Shown: piece by piece, positions 1-9,326 of the stretch
Layout of the letters: each line of letters starts with the position of its first letter
How positions within the stretch are numbered: position 1 is the stretch's first letter
Assembly (NCBI GenBank): GCA_037200385.1
Contig: JBBCGL010000001.1
Location: 3,115,418-3,179,417, forward strand
Source of the DNA: Rhizomicrobium sp.
GTDB lineage: Bacteria; Pseudomonadota; Alphaproteobacteria; Micropepsales; Micropepsaceae
Direction of reading: 5' to 3'
Length of the DNA stretch: 64,000 nucleotides
Notes under the pieces: generated by a model
Seen by the model: the letters and a program-made list of their open reading frames with translations, nothing else
The model's database searches: none
Told to the model about the DNA's origin: nothing
Program-made: the position numbers and the translations under genes

Positions 1-955
1 CCTGGGCTTGCTGGAAATTCGTGACGCCCGCGGAGAGGTTCAGCAGCGCCGTGATGCCCTGCTTGGAGCCGAGCGTCGCGCCGAGGGTCGAGAGCACGTT
101 GAGCGGATCGGTGCCGAGCTGATCGGGCAAGCAGCCCAGCACGCCCGAGGGATCGCGATGGCATTCCTGCTTGTCGCCGCGGACGCGGTTGTCGTTCTCG
201 TAGCCGAGCTCGGCGACGAAATCGACCGTCGTGTCGGAGCTGGGCTCCCAGCGGACCGAGGCGCGGCCCGAAGCCGTGCCCTGGCCGTTGACGCTCTTGT
301 CGGCCGGGCCGCCCTGGATCAGCGCCGGGCCGCTGTAGTCGTTCTTCTCATAACCGTCATGGAAGACGCCGAGCGCGGCGAAGCGGACGCCGAGCTCGCC
401 GTCGATGAGCGGGACGTTGACCATCAGCTCCGGCTTCATCGTGTTGTAGGTGCCGTAGTCGAAGGAGGCGCGGGCCTGGAACTCGTCGAGGTTCGGCTTG
501 GAGGTGATGATGTTCACCGCGCCGCCGGTCGCCGCGCGGCCGTAAGCCGTGGACTGCGGGCCGCGCGCGACTTCGACGCGATCGACGTCGAAATACTGGC
601 CGGTCACGAGCGACGGGGCTTCGAGGTAGATGTCGTTCTCGTTCTGCGCGATGGCGGCGCCGAGACCGAACTGGGTGGTGATGCCGCGGATCTGGAACTG
701 CGCGCCGCCGAAGTTCGACTTCGTATAGGTCACGCTCGGCACGTGGAATTGCAGATCGCGGAAGCTGTTGACCTGCTTGGATTTGAGGTCGGCGCCGCTC
801 AGCGCGGTGACGGCGACCGGCACGGTCTGGATGTCTTCAGCCTTGCGCTCGGTGGTCACGACCACGGTTTCGATCTGCGCCAGAGCCGGCGCGGTGAACG
901 CGGTGGTGACGAGCAAAGCGGTGGCGAGCTTCATTGAGCTGGTCTTGATGGACAC
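1..955 (-). CDS. TonB-dependent outer-membrane receptor, N-terminal part (3' end beyond the window)
   Basis: Translation of the minus strand from 955 gives a signal peptide ending in APALAQ, a short TonB-box-like stretch (IETVVVTTERKAED), then a plug domain with typical motifs: QIRGITTQFG, VDRVEVARGPQSTAYGR and TGGAVNIITSKPN. The early barrel strands follow until the frame leaves the window. Such receptors import siderophores, vitamins or oligosaccharides through the outer membrane using TonB energy; the ligand cannot be told. The GTG at 955 is chosen because GGGGAG lies 8 nt upstream. An in-frame ATG at 934 would still give a full signal peptide. About 318 residues are present of the usual 700-1000. 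A TetR regulator is divergent from it across a 318-bp gap. Confidence 0.9.
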   Translation of the reverse strand, partial: MSIKTSSMKLATALLVTTAFTAPALAQIETVVVTTERKAEDIQTVPVAVTALSGADLKSKQVNSFRDLQFHVPSVTYTKSNFGGAQFQIRGITTQFGLGAAIAQNENDIYLEAPSLVTGQYFDVDRVEVARGPQSTAYGRAATGGAVNIITSKPNLDEFQARASFDYGTYNTMKPELMVNVPLIDGELGVRFAALGVFHDGYEKNDYSGPALIQGGPADKSVNGQGTASGRASVRWEPSSDTTVDFVAELGYENDNRVRGDKQECHRDPSGVLGCLPDQLGTDPLNVLSTLGATLGSKQGITALLNLSAGVTNFQQAQ

Positions 956-1273
956 GAATCGGACTCCCCTGCGGATCGCATAAATCGCGACGCTTATTCA
1001 TTGATCGGTGAGTGATGACCGGGGGGAATTTTGTTGTCAAAGAGAATTCATCGGGCGTTGAATATTGTCGGAGCGGTGTGGCCGTGGAGTCACGAAGCAG
1101 CCGCGATGTTGCACTGCGTCAAAGATTTGCGCGCAGTTCTCGCTGCACTGCACCCGACTTTTTGTCAGAAATTAAGAACCGTTGAACACCACAAACGCTT
1201 TGGCGAAAAGGCGTTTGATGTAAGCTTTGTGAAAATCACAACAAGGTAATCGTTCCTTTGGGGGGAAACGATT
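956..1273. promoter_or_regulatory. Divergent control region between TonB receptor and TetR gene
   Basis: No gene is seen in these 318 bp. They lie between two diverging genes, so they should hold both promoters. An inverted repeat with 7-bp arms (CAAACGC at 1192-1198 and GCGTTTG at 1211-1217) sits about 57 bp before the TetR start and could be its operator or a leader hairpin; which is not known. Confidence 0.45.
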
Positions 1274-2047
1274 ATGCAGGGAGTAACCGCCCCCGTTCCG
1301 GGGCGTAGAGTTCAAGACCGCGTGGCGCGTAAAGGCCGCCGCCCGTTCCGCCGTGTGTCCGAGGACAAAACCTCGAAACGCACACAGCGGAGTCTTGCCA
1401 CGAGCGAGCGCATCCTCGACGCGGCCGAAGAGCTCTTTGCCCGGCACGGCATCTATGGCGTGACGATGCGCGAGATCGCCGAACTGGCCAATGTCGATAC
1501 CGCCCTGCTGCACTACTATTTCGAATGCAAGCGCGGGATTTTCGACGCGGTCTTCGCCCGGCGCTGCGACGTGCTGAACTCCGAGCGCATGCGGGAGATG
1601 GACCGCTATGAAGCCGAGGTCGGTGGACATATGACGGTGGAGGGCATCATCGGCGCCTATCTGCGCCCGATGTTCAGCCTGAACCGGCAGGGCGGACAAG
1701 GCTGGCGGAATTTCTGCGCCTTCGTGACCCATCTCGACAGCACCGAGCTGGCCGAGATCTTCGCCCAGAAATACAATCCCGTGCTGAAGCGGTTCATCGT
1801 CCTGCTGAAACGCGCGCTCCCCGAGGCCGACGAAGCGGACCTGTTCTGGAGCTACCACCTGTTCTCCGGTTCGCTGATGATCGTGAACGCGGCCAATGCT
1901 TCGATCGACAGCTTGTCGGACGGCTTGTGCCAGCCGGGGGATTTCGAGGCCATCGAGCCGCGCCTGGTGAGATACAGCGCCGAAGGCTTCCGCGCCGTCT
2001 GCCTCGCCAGGACCGCGTTCCGCAAAGCCGCGCAGCCCGCGGAATAA
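1274..2047 (+). CDS. TetR/AcrR family transcriptional regulator
   Basis: The product has 257 residues with a basic N-terminal extension of about 40 residues. A TetR helix-turn-helix follows at roughly residues 44-90 (ILDAAEELFARHG, then VTMREIAELANV and LLHYYFECK). The C-terminal half is helical and would bind a ligand and dimerise. TetR proteins usually repress a neighbouring gene; the divergent TonB receptor is the natural candidate target, which is inference. The start ATG follows a G-rich ribosome-binding site (GGGGGG). A terminator-like hairpin follows the stop. Confidence 0.9.
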   Translation: MQGVTAPVPGRRVQDRVARKGRRPFRRVSEDKTSKRTQRSLATSERILDAAEELFARHGIYGVTMREIAELANVDTALLHYYFECKRGIFDAVFARRCDVLNSERMREMDRYEAEVGGHMTVEGIIGAYLRPMFSLNRQGGQGWRNFCAFVTHLDSTELAEIFAQKYNPVLKRFIVLLKRALPEADEADLFWSYHLFSGSLMIVNAANASIDSLSDGLCQPGDFEAIEPRLVRYSAEGFRAVCLARTAFRKAAQPAE

Positions 2048-2067
2048 TCCAGCTATAACAACGGGCA

Positions 2068-2101
2068 GATGCCGGCCCTTGACTCGGCATCCGGTATTTT
2101 T
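2068..2101 (+). terminator. Rho-independent terminator after TetR gene
   Basis: GATGCCG (2068-2074) and CGGCATC (2085-2091) form a 7-bp stem with a 10-nt loop, followed by CGGTATTTTTC. It lies between the TetR stop and the LexA box of the next operon. Confidence 0.65.
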
Positions 2102-2109
2102 CAATACTA

Positions 2110-2124
2110 GAACAAAGAGCGAAC
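2110..2124 (+). promoter_or_regulatory. LexA (SOS) box upstream of imuA
   Basis: GAACAAAGAGCGAAC matches exactly the alphaproteobacterial LexA consensus GAAC-N7-GAAC. It ends 3 nt before the imuA ATG, so LexA bound here would cover the start region. The downstream genes are the classic SOS mutagenesis cassette, which supports the assignment strongly. Confidence 0.9.
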
Positions 2125-2127
2125 ATC

Positions 2128-2904
2128 ATGGATGGCATAACCTCGCGGCTGGCCGGACCCCGGCATCTTCTGGCTCCGATCCCGGGCGAAAGCCGGGCGC
2201 GGAACCTGGTGCCGCTTGGCCATGCGGCCGCGGACCGCGCGCTCCAGGGCGGATTGCTGCGCGGCGCGCTGCATGAGGTCTTTGCCGCCAACGACGGTGC
2301 GGGATTCGGCTTTGCCGCAGCCCTTGCGCAGCGCGCGGCGGGACCCAAGCGGCTGCTCTGGGTGGTGCAGGATTATTCCGCGCTGGAGCATGGCCAGGTT
2401 TCGGCCACGGGGCTGAAGGCCTTCGGGATCGATCCGCCATCCGTGCTGCTGCTGCGCGCCGCCGACGCGACCGATGCGCTGCGGGCCGGAGCCGATGCCC
2501 TTACCTGTGCGGCGCTGGGTGCGGTGATCGTGGAGATTCCGGGCAATCCGAAGATCCTCGACCTCGTCGCCTCGCGGCGGCTCGTGCTGGGCGCCCAGGC
2601 CAGGGGCGTGACCGCGATCCTGCTGCGCGGCGCGGCCGAGATCGAACCCAGCGCCGCGCAGACCCGCTGGCGCGTGCGCGCGGCGTGCTCGGCCGCGGGC
2701 GATGACTGGGGCATGCCGTGCTTCGATGCCGAACTGATGCGCAACCGGCAGGGCGAGACCGGCCGCTGGACGATGGAGTGGTGTTGTGACGATGGCGCTT
2801 TCCGGGACCTCGAGCAGCAAGCGGCGCATCCTGGCGCTGTGGTTTCCGCGGCTTCCGACCGACCGGCTGCGCCGCCGCTCCGAAGGCTCCGCCACACCGG
2901 ATGA
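2128..2904 (+). CDS. imuA: ImuA, SOS-inducible mutagenesis protein
   Basis: This 258-residue protein is the first gene of the imuA-imuB-dnaE2 cassette. Early in the sequence LVPLGHAAADRALQGGLL followed by GALHEVF matches the ImuA/SulA-like family, a degenerate RecA-fold protein without a clear Walker A motif. In Caulobacter and relatives ImuA, ImuB and DnaE2 work together in error-prone bypass of DNA damage; ImuA is thought to connect the complex to RecA. The 3' end overlaps imuB by 119 nt in another frame, implying translational coupling. A perfect LexA box lies 3 nt before the ATG, and only a weak AAGAG ribosome-binding site is visible. Confidence 0.9.
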   Translation: MDGITSRLAGPRHLLAPIPGESRARNLVPLGHAAADRALQGGLLRGALHEVFAANDGAGFGFAAALAQRAAGPKRLLWVVQDYSALEHGQVSATGLKAFGIDPPSVLLLRAADATDALRAGADALTCAALGAVIVEIPGNPKILDLVASRRLVLGAQARGVTAILLRGAAEIEPSAAQTRWRVRAACSAAGDDWGMPCFDAELMRNRQGETGRWTMEWCCDDGAFRDLEQQAAHPGAVVSAASDRPAAPPLRRLRHTG

Positions 2905-4357
2905 AACGCCGCTCGTCGTTTCGATCCGGAGCGCCAATACGCGCCTCCTGTATGCGGTGGATGCCGCCGCCGCCTCGCTGGGATTGCATCCCGGCATGGC
3001 GCTCGCGAGCGCCCGCGCCATGGTGCGCGCGCTCACCGTCGTCGAGGCGGATCTTCCCGGGGACGGCAAACTCCTTTCCCGGATCGCCGATTGGTGCGAC
3101 CGCTTCACGCCTTTCATTTCCATCGACGGACACAGCGGCCTGCTGCTGGACGTCACGGGCGCGACGCATCTCTTCGCGGGCGAAGAGACCATGCTGCGCG
3201 AGGTTCGCGGCAGATTGAGCCGCCAGGGCTTTTGCGTGCATGCCGCCCTGGCCGGCACGGCGGCGGCGGCGCGCGCCCTGGCCCGTTATGCCGACGGCGC
3301 CATCGCGGCGTCCGGCGAGGAGGCGAAGGCCACCGCCCTGTTGCCCGTGGCGGCGCTCGATCTCGACGCGCGCGACGGCCATGCCCTGCGGCGCGCCGGC
3401 CTCAAGACCATCGCGCAGGTCGCAGGCCGCTCCCGCGCCGAGCTCACCGCGCGCTTCGGCAAGGAGATGGTGGCCAAGCTCGACCGCGCGCTCGGCCTCG
3501 GCGAACAGCCGATCTCGCCGCGCCGCATCCTGCCCGACTACATGGCGGAACGCCGCTTCGCCGATCCGGTGACGGCGCAGGATTTCATCGCGGAGACGAT
3601 CCTCGGCCTGGCGCATTCTCTTTGCGCCGTGCTGGCGGAGCGCGGCCAGGGCGCGCGCCGGCTCGAGGCCAGCTTCTTCCGGAGCGACGGCATCGTGCGG
3701 CGCGTCCCGCTCGAGACCGCCCGGCCGCTGCGCGATGCGAAGACCATCGCGAACCTGTTCCGCACGCGCCTGGACGCGCTCTACGACCCGCTCGATCCCG
3801 GCTTCGGCTTCGATCTCGTGCGGCTTGCCGTGCCGCATGCCGAGCGCCTCATGCCCGAAAGCGTCGGTCTCGAGGCCCGCCCCGACGACGACAAGGAGGT
3901 CGCGTTCCTGATCGACCGGCTGGCGGCGCGCTTCGGCGCGCACCGTGTGCTGGTCTTCCAGCCGCAGGCTACGCATATCCCGGAAGCCGAGGGCGTCGCC
4001 GTGCCGGCGCAGCACGCACCCGACACCGCGCTCGCCTTCGAGCCGCGGCTGGAGGGCGATGCGCCGGGCCGCCCCTTGCGCCTGTTCGAGAAGCCCGAAC
4101 CCATCGACGTGATGGCGCAGGTGCCCGATGGGCCGCCCCTGCGCTTCCGCTGGCGCCGCATGCTGCACGCGGTGGCGCATGCCGAAGGGCCCGAGCGCAT
4201 CGCGATGGAATGGTGGCGCAACCCGTCGCCGCGGCCGACCCGCGACTATTTCCGCGTCGAGGACGATGCCGGGCGCCGCTTCTGGCTTTATCGCGACGGC
4301 CTCTACGGCCGGGAGCCGTTCCAGCCGCGCTGGTATGTCCACGGGCTCTTCGCATGA
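2786..4357 (+). CDS. imuB: ImuB, Y-family polymerase-like protein of the SOS mutasome
   Basis: The 523-residue product has the Y-family fold: an N-terminal palm/fingers region (RILALWFPRLPTDRL), a segment at about residue 108 (ISIDGHSGLLLDVTG), a little-finger region and a C-terminal extension. The acidic catalytic residues of active Y-family polymerases are missing: the usual S-x-D-E motif reads SIDG and the N-terminal DxD motif is absent. ImuB is known as a non-catalytic adaptor linking DnaE2 to the beta clamp and ImuA. The GTG at 2786 has GGAG 8 nt upstream; an ATG two codons later is an alternative. The stop overlaps the dnaE2 start as ATGA. Confidence 0.92.
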   Translation: MTMALSGTSSSKRRILALWFPRLPTDRLRRRSEGSATPDETPLVVSIRSANTRLLYAVDAAAASLGLHPGMALASARAMVRALTVVEADLPGDGKLLSRIADWCDRFTPFISIDGHSGLLLDVTGATHLFAGEETMLREVRGRLSRQGFCVHAALAGTAAAARALARYADGAIAASGEEAKATALLPVAALDLDARDGHALRRAGLKTIAQVAGRSRAELTARFGKEMVAKLDRALGLGEQPISPRRILPDYMAERRFADPVTAQDFIAETILGLAHSLCAVLAERGQGARRLEASFFRSDGIVRRVPLETARPLRDAKTIANLFRTRLDALYDPLDPGFGFDLVRLAVPHAERLMPESVGLEARPDDDKEVAFLIDRLAARFGAHRVLVFQPQATHIPEAEGVAVPAQHAPDTALAFEPRLEGDAPGRPLRLFEKPEPIDVMAQVPDGPPLRFRWRRMLHAVAHAEGPERIAMEWWRNPSPRPTRDYFRVEDDAGRRFWLYRDGLYGREPFQPRWYVHGLFA

Positions 4358-7300
4358 CAGCGGACAAGCCCGTGCGCGACAAGCGCGCGCCCAAGCCGGC
4401 GCCGGAGACGCCGCTCGACGTGCTGAAGGATCAGCCGCCTTACGCCGAGATCGCGGTGACCTCGAACTTCTCCTTCCTGCGGGGCGCCTCGCGGCCCGAG
4501 GAGCTGGCGCTCACCGCCTATGGCTATGCTTACGAAGCCGTCGGCATCGCGGACCGCAACACGCTGGCCGGCGTGGTGCGCGCCTATGCGGCGTTCGGCG
4601 ATCCGCGCCTCGAGGGCAGGAAACCCCGGCTGTTGATCGGGGCGCGGCTGGTCTTTGCCGACGGCACGCCGGATGTGCTGGCCTATCCCACCGACCGCGC
4701 CGCCTATGGCCGGCTCTGCCAGCTCCTGTCTGCCGGCAAGCTGCGCGTGCCGCAGGGCGCGAAGCGCGCCACCAAGGGCGAATGCACGCTCTTCCTGTCC
4801 GACCTGGCCGAGCGGCACGAGCCGGAGGATCGGCACGCAAGACATGAAGGCCTGCTGTTCGCCGTGATGCCGCCGGCGCGCGGTACGCTCGCCAAGGTGG
4901 AGGCGGCGCTCGAAACCCTGCGCCGTCTCGCGCCCGGCCGGGTCTGGCTGGCGGCCTCGATGCTCCATCGCGGCGACGACCGGCGGCGCCTGCGCCGCCT
5001 CGGCCTTCTTGCGGGCGAGACCCGCGTGCCGCTGCTGGCGGTGAACGACGTGCTCTACCACGCGGCGGAGCGGCGCGAATTGCAGGACGTCGTCTCCTGC
5101 ATCCGCGAACGTGTCACCATCGACAAGGCAGGCAAGCGCCTGGAAGCCAATGCCGAGCGCCACATGAAGACCCCGCTCGAGATGACGCGGCTGTTCCGCG
5201 ACTGCCCCGAGGCGATCGCAGAGACCGTGCGGTTCGCCGGGCGCATCGCGTTCCGGCTGAGCGACCTCCAATACAACTATCCGCACGAGCCGGTGCCGCC
5301 GGGCAAGACCGCCATCGGCCATCTGCGCGACCTGACATGGGAAGGCGCGGCCCGGCGCTATCCGGACGGCGTGCCGGAGAAGGTGTGCGCGACGCTGGAG
5401 AAGGAGCTGGCGGTCATCGCGGAGCGGAAATACGCCCATTACTTCCTCACCGTGCGCGACCTCGTCGCCTATGCCAACGAGAAGCATATCCTCTGCCAGG
5501 GGCGCGGCTCGGCCGCCAATTCGGCGGTGTGCTATGCCATCGGCATCACCGCGGTCGATCCCACCCAGATCGATCTGCTGTTCGAGCGCTTCATCTCCGT
5601 CGAGCGCGACGAGCCGCCCGACATCGACGTCGATTTCGAGCATGAGCGGCGCGAAGAGGTGATCCAGCACGTCTACAAACGCTATGGCCATCACCGTGCG
5701 GCACTGACCGCCACCGTCATCCATTACCGCCCGCGCAGCGCCATCCGCGAGGTCGGCAAGGTGTTCGGCCTCAGCGAGGACATCACCGGCGCGATGGCCG
5801 GCAGCGTGTGGGGCAGCTGGGGCGAGGCGCTGAAGGAAAGCCAGGTGCGCCAGGGCAAGCTCGATCCGCAGAACGCGGCGATCTTCCAGGCCGTCAAATT
5901 CGCCAACCAGATCATGGGATTTCCCCGTCATCTGTCGCAGCATGTCGGGGGCTTCGTGCTGACCGACGACGCGCTGAACACGCTGGTGCCGATCGGCCCG
6001 GCGGCGATGGACGACCGCTACTTCATCGAATGGGACAAGGACGACCTCGACACGCTGCGCCTGATGAAGGTCGACGTGCTGGCGCTCGGCATGCTGACCT
6101 GCATCCGCAAGGCCTTCGACCTGTTCGACCTCCATGAGAAACAGAAGGGCCGCTTCACCCTCGCCAATGTGCCGCGCGAACAGCCCGAAGTCTACGACAT
6201 GCTGTGCAAGGCGGACGCCATCGGCGTGTTCCAGGTCGAGAGCCGGGCGCAGATGAACATGCTGCCGCGCCTGCGCCCGCGCAAATTCTACGACCTCGTC
6301 GTGGAGGTCGCGATCGTGCGGCCGGGGCCGATCCAGGGCGGCATGGTGCATCCCTATCTGAAGCGCCGCAAAGGCATCGAGGATGTGGAGTATCCCGCGC
6401 CGCATCCCGATCACGGCCCGCCCGACGAACTCTACCAGGTGTTGAAGGAGACGATGGGCGTGCCCCTGTTCCAGGAACAGGCGATGCGGCTCGCCATCGT
6501 CGCGGCGAAGTTCACGCCGGACGAATCCAACGGCCTGCGCCGCGCCATGGCGACGTTCCGCAATCTCGGCACCATCGACACGTTCAAGCACAAATTCATC
6601 GGCGGGATGACGCATCGCGGCTACACCCGGGACTTCGCCGAGCGCTGCTTCGCGCAGATCGAGGGTTTCGGCTCCTATGGCTTTCCCGAAAGCCACGCCG
6701 CGAGCTTCGCGCATCTCGTCTATGTGTCGTCCTGGATCAAGTGCCACCATCCGGCGGTGTTCGCCTGCGCCCTTTTGAACGCCCAGCCGATGGGCTTCTA
6801 TGCGCCGGCCGAGATCGTGCGCGATGCGCGCGAGCATGGCGTCGAGGTCCTGCCGCCCGATGCCAATTTCAGCGACTGGGACAACACGCTGGAGCGCAAT
6901 TCCTGCGGCGTGCTGGCGCTGCGCCTGGGCTATCGCCAGATCGACGGCTTCCGGGAGGCGTGGGCGCGCGGGATCGTGGAGGGCCGCGGCTATGGCTATC
7001 CCGGCTTCGCCGAATTCGTGCGGCGCAGCGAACTGCCCAAGAAGGCGCTGATGGTGCTGGCGGAAGCGGACGGGCTGGGCACCTTCGGGATGGACCGGCG
7101 TGAAGGCCTGTGGGCGGTGCGCCGCCTCGCCGATCATCACACCCTGCCGCTGTTCGCGGCGCAGCGCATGAAGGAATTGCCGGAGGAGGACATCGCCCCC
7201 CTGCCCGCCATGCCGCTCAGCGAGCATGTCCTGGCCGACTACCAGACGCTGCGCCTGTCGCTCAAAGGCTACCCGATGCAGTTCCTCCGCGCACAGTTCG

Positions 7301-7728
7301 ACGCCGAAGGCGTGAAGAGCTGCGCTGCGGTCGCAGCGGCCGGGGACGGCAAGCCTGCGCGATGCGCCGGCGTGGTGCTGGTGCGGCAGATGCCGGGCGA
7401 TGCCGGGGTGGTGTTCATCACCCTGAGCGACGAGACCGGGATCACCAATGTCGTCGTATGGCCGCGGGTCTTCGAGACCTTCCGGCGCGAGATCATGGGG
7501 GCGCGGCTGCTGCTGATCGAAGGCAAGGTGCAGAGCGCCGACAATGTCGTGCACCTGGTGGCGGAGCGGATCTTCGACCGCAGCGCGGAGCTGAACCGGC
7601 TGTCGGAAGATTCCCCGCCCCCCTTCCAGGGACGGCTGGAGGACCTCGCCTATCAGCACCCGGACTCGCGCACCCCGCGCCATCCGCGCAATGTCCGCGT
7701 GCTGCCAAAATCCCGGGATTTCCATTAG
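4354..7728 (+). CDS. dnaE2: DnaE2, error-prone DNA polymerase III alpha subunit
   Basis: The product is 1124 residues, usual for DnaE2. The N-terminal PHP domain begins IAVTSNFSFLRGASRPEEL, in which the metal-binding histidines of replicative DnaE are replaced, as in other DnaE2 proteins. The polymerase catalytic aspartates are in PDIDVDFEHERREE near residue 422. Finger and thumb regions follow, then a C-terminal OB-fold (DETGITNVVVWPRVF). It is the catalytic polymerase of the ImuA-ImuB-DnaE2 translesion complex and causes most damage-induced mutations in bacteria that have it. It overlaps imuB by 4 nt (ATGA), so all three genes are probably one SOS operon under the LexA box at 2110. Confidence 0.96.
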   Translation: MTADKPVRDKRAPKPAPETPLDVLKDQPPYAEIAVTSNFSFLRGASRPEELALTAYGYAYEAVGIADRNTLAGVVRAYAAFGDPRLEGRKPRLLIGARLVFADGTPDVLAYPTDRAAYGRLCQLLSAGKLRVPQGAKRATKGECTLFLSDLAERHEPEDRHARHEGLLFAVMPPARGTLAKVEAALETLRRLAPGRVWLAASMLHRGDDRRRLRRLGLLAGETRVPLLAVNDVLYHAAERRELQDVVSCIRERVTIDKAGKRLEANAERHMKTPLEMTRLFRDCPEAIAETVRFAGRIAFRLSDLQYNYPHEPVPPGKTAIGHLRDLTWEGAARRYPDGVPEKVCATLEKELAVIAERKYAHYFLTVRDLVAYANEKHILCQGRGSAANSAVCYAIGITAVDPTQIDLLFERFISVERDEPPDIDVDFEHERREEVIQHVYKRYGHHRAALTATVIHYRPRSAIREVGKVFGLSEDITGAMAGSVWGSWGEALKESQVRQGKLDPQNAAIFQAVKFANQIMGFPRHLSQHVGGFVLTDDALNTLVPIGPAAMDDRYFIEWDKDDLDTLRLMKVDVLALGMLTCIRKAFDLFDLHEKQKGRFTLANVPREQPEVYDMLCKADAIGVFQVESRAQMNMLPRLRPRKFYDLVVEVAIVRPGPIQGGMVHPYLKRRKGIEDVEYPAPHPDHGPPDELYQVLKETMGVPLFQEQAMRLAIVAAKFTPDESNGLRRAMATFRNLGTIDTFKHKFIGGMTHRGYTRDFAERCFAQIEGFGSYGFPESHAASFAHLVYVSSWIKCHHPAVFACALLNAQPMGFYAPAEIVRDAREHGVEVLPPDANFSDWDNTLERNSCGVLALRLGYRQIDGFREAWARGIVEGRGYGYPGFAEFVRRSELPKKALMVLAEADGLGTFGMDRREGLWAVRRLADHHTLPLFAAQRMKELPEEDIAPLPAMPLSEHVLADYQTLRLSLKGYPMQFLRAQFDAEGVKSCAAVAAAGDGKPARCAGVVLVRQMPGDAGVVFITLSDETGITNVVVWPRVFETFRREIMGARLLLIEGKVQSADNVVHLVAERIFDRSAELNRLSEDSPPPFQGRLEDLAYQHPDSRTPRHPRNVRVLPKSRDFH

Positions 7729-7784
7729 GCGGCCGGTGGCGCTATAGCGGTCCGGGGTCAGTGCCATCAAAGTCAAAGTTGCAC

Positions 7785-9326
7785 ATGTTGCGTGTCCGGG
7801 AGTTCGTGTGGCCTCTCAGTGCGGTCCTGGCCGCGTTGCTGCTGGCGGCGCCGCTATGGCTGGTCGCCATGCCCGGCATGCCCGACTATCCCGCCCATCT
7901 GGCGAGCTTCGCGCTGATCGCCGGACAGGCCTCGCGCCACTACACCGTCGCCTGGCAGGCCCTGCCGAATCTCGCCTCCGAGGCGATCGTTCCCTGGCTG
8001 TCGCGCGCGATGCCGCTGGAGATGGCGGCGCGCCTGTTCCTGACCGCCACCGTCGCGCTCTGGGTCCTGGGTCCGGCCTTGATCCAGCGCGCCCTGTTCG
8101 GGCGGATCGGGCCGGGCATCCTGCTGGCGTCCATCTTCACCTACAACGCGAACTTCATCTGGGGTTTCTTCAACTACAGTTTCGCGACCGGCCTCGCCTT
8201 CGTCGTCTTCGCGGCCTGGATCGCGAGCGAGGGGCGACGGGGCGCGCTCCATCTCGCCGGCTTCGCGGCCGCCTTCACGCTCGTCTATTTCAGCCATCTC
8301 TTCGCATTCGCCGTCCTGCTGCTCGCCATCGGCGGCTATGAACTGCCCGGGCTGTTCGCGGAGCGCTTCTCGCCCCGCGCCATCGGGCGCCGCGTCCTGG
8401 CGCCGGCGCTGGCCTGCCTCCCTGCCGCCTATGCCTTCCTGGTCCTCAAGCCCGCGGCGGCCGGCGGCCCCTTCGGCTTCAACCTTATCGATACGCTGCA
8501 AGACCGCTTCGAGGCCGCGATCCAGATCGGCTTCGACCGGCCGGCCTCGATCCTCACCGCCATCCTGATCGTCGTGTTCGTGGCGGGCGTCGCTTCGCGC
8601 CGCGCCGTCGTCCATCCGCGCATGCCCATCGTCCTGGCACTGTTCACCCTTGGCGCGCTGTTCGCGCCGGAATGGGCGCTCGGCGGCTGGGGCGTCCATA
8701 TGCGCCTGCCCGCCGTCCTGGGAGCGCTCGCCTTTGCATCCGTCGAATGGAGATTGCCGCCGCGCGCACTCGCCATGAGCGCAGCCGGCGCGCTGGTGGT
8801 TCTGGCGGCCAGCGCTGCCATATTGGCCGGCGATTGGCGCGGTTACGATGCGCAGTATCGCGAATTCCGCGCCCATGCCGACGCGATCAGGCCGGGGAGC
8901 CGCCTGCTGACCGTGCTCGACGGCGACTCGCTCGGCTGGACCTCGGATCAGCCCTATTGGCACATGGCCGAATTCGCCGTCGTGGACCGCGACGCGTTCA
9001 CGCCGCTGATGTTCACCACGGCCGGGCAGCACATCATCGCCATCCGGCCGCCCCTCGATCGCTTCGCCGCGGCGACCGCCCAGCAAGGCTCTCCGCCCGA
9101 CATAGACGAGCTGGAGGACCTCGCCGCCGGCCGCATGGACGCCGACGAGGACTACCAGAACGTCTTTCCCTATCTGCGCGGGCTGCAATGCCATTTCGAC
9201 CAGGCCGTCGTGATCCACGGCGGCGGGCCGCACGCCCGCGTGCCCGCCATGCTGCGTCTGCGGCACGAAGGGAGCTTCTACACGCTGTACGACATCGTTC
9301 CGGACACGCACTGTAGCGATCGATGA
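7785..9326 (+). CDS. Multi-pass membrane protein, GT-C-like, unknown function
   Basis: The 513-residue protein has about ten hydrophobic segments in the first 350 residues and a C-terminal soluble part of about 150 residues that would face the periplasm. The first loop (MPGMPDYPAHLASF) is in the place where GT-C glycosyltransferases carry acidic residues, and the overall plan resembles that superfamily, but no family-defining motif is clear. The ATG at 7785 lacks a good ribosome-binding site. It lies 56 nt after dnaE2 and overlaps the next membrane protein gene by 4 nt, so those two are probably co-translated. A role in envelope glycan assembly is inferred from the neighbours. Confidence 0.7.
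   Translation: MLRVREFVWPLSAVLAALLLAAPLWLVAMPGMPDYPAHLASFALIAGQASRHYTVAWQALPNLASEAIVPWLSRAMPLEMAARLFLTATVALWVLGPALIQRALFGRIGPGILLASIFTYNANFIWGFFNYSFATGLAFVVFAAWIASEGRRGALHLAGFAAAFTLVYFSHLFAFAVLLLAIGGYELPGLFAERFSPRAIGRRVLAPALACLPAAYAFLVLKPAAAGGPFGFNLIDTLQDRFEAAIQIGFDRPASILTAILIVVFVAGVASRRAVVHPRMPIVLALFTLGALFAPEWALGGWGVHMRLPAVLGALAFASVEWRLPPRALAMSAAGALVVLAASAAILAGDWRGYDAQYREFRAHADAIRPGSRLLTVLDGDSLGWTSDQPYWHMAEFAVVDRDAFTPLMFTTAGQHIIAIRPPLDRFAAATAQQGSPPDIDELEDLAAGRMDADEDYQNVFPYLRGLQCHFDQAVVIHGGGPHARVPAMLRLRHEGSFYTLYDIVPDTHCSDR

Noticed and set aside
8-937. Long plus-strand open frame rich in Arg, Ala and Glu
   Set aside because: It is the antisense of a clear TonB-dependent receptor on the minus strand, whose translation has a signal peptide and plug motifs.
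3091-4353. Upstream extension of the DnaE2 frame through imuB
   Set aside because: The extension is a low-complexity Arg/Ala shadow of imuB. The ATG at 4354, overlapping the imuB stop, starts the PHP domain properly.
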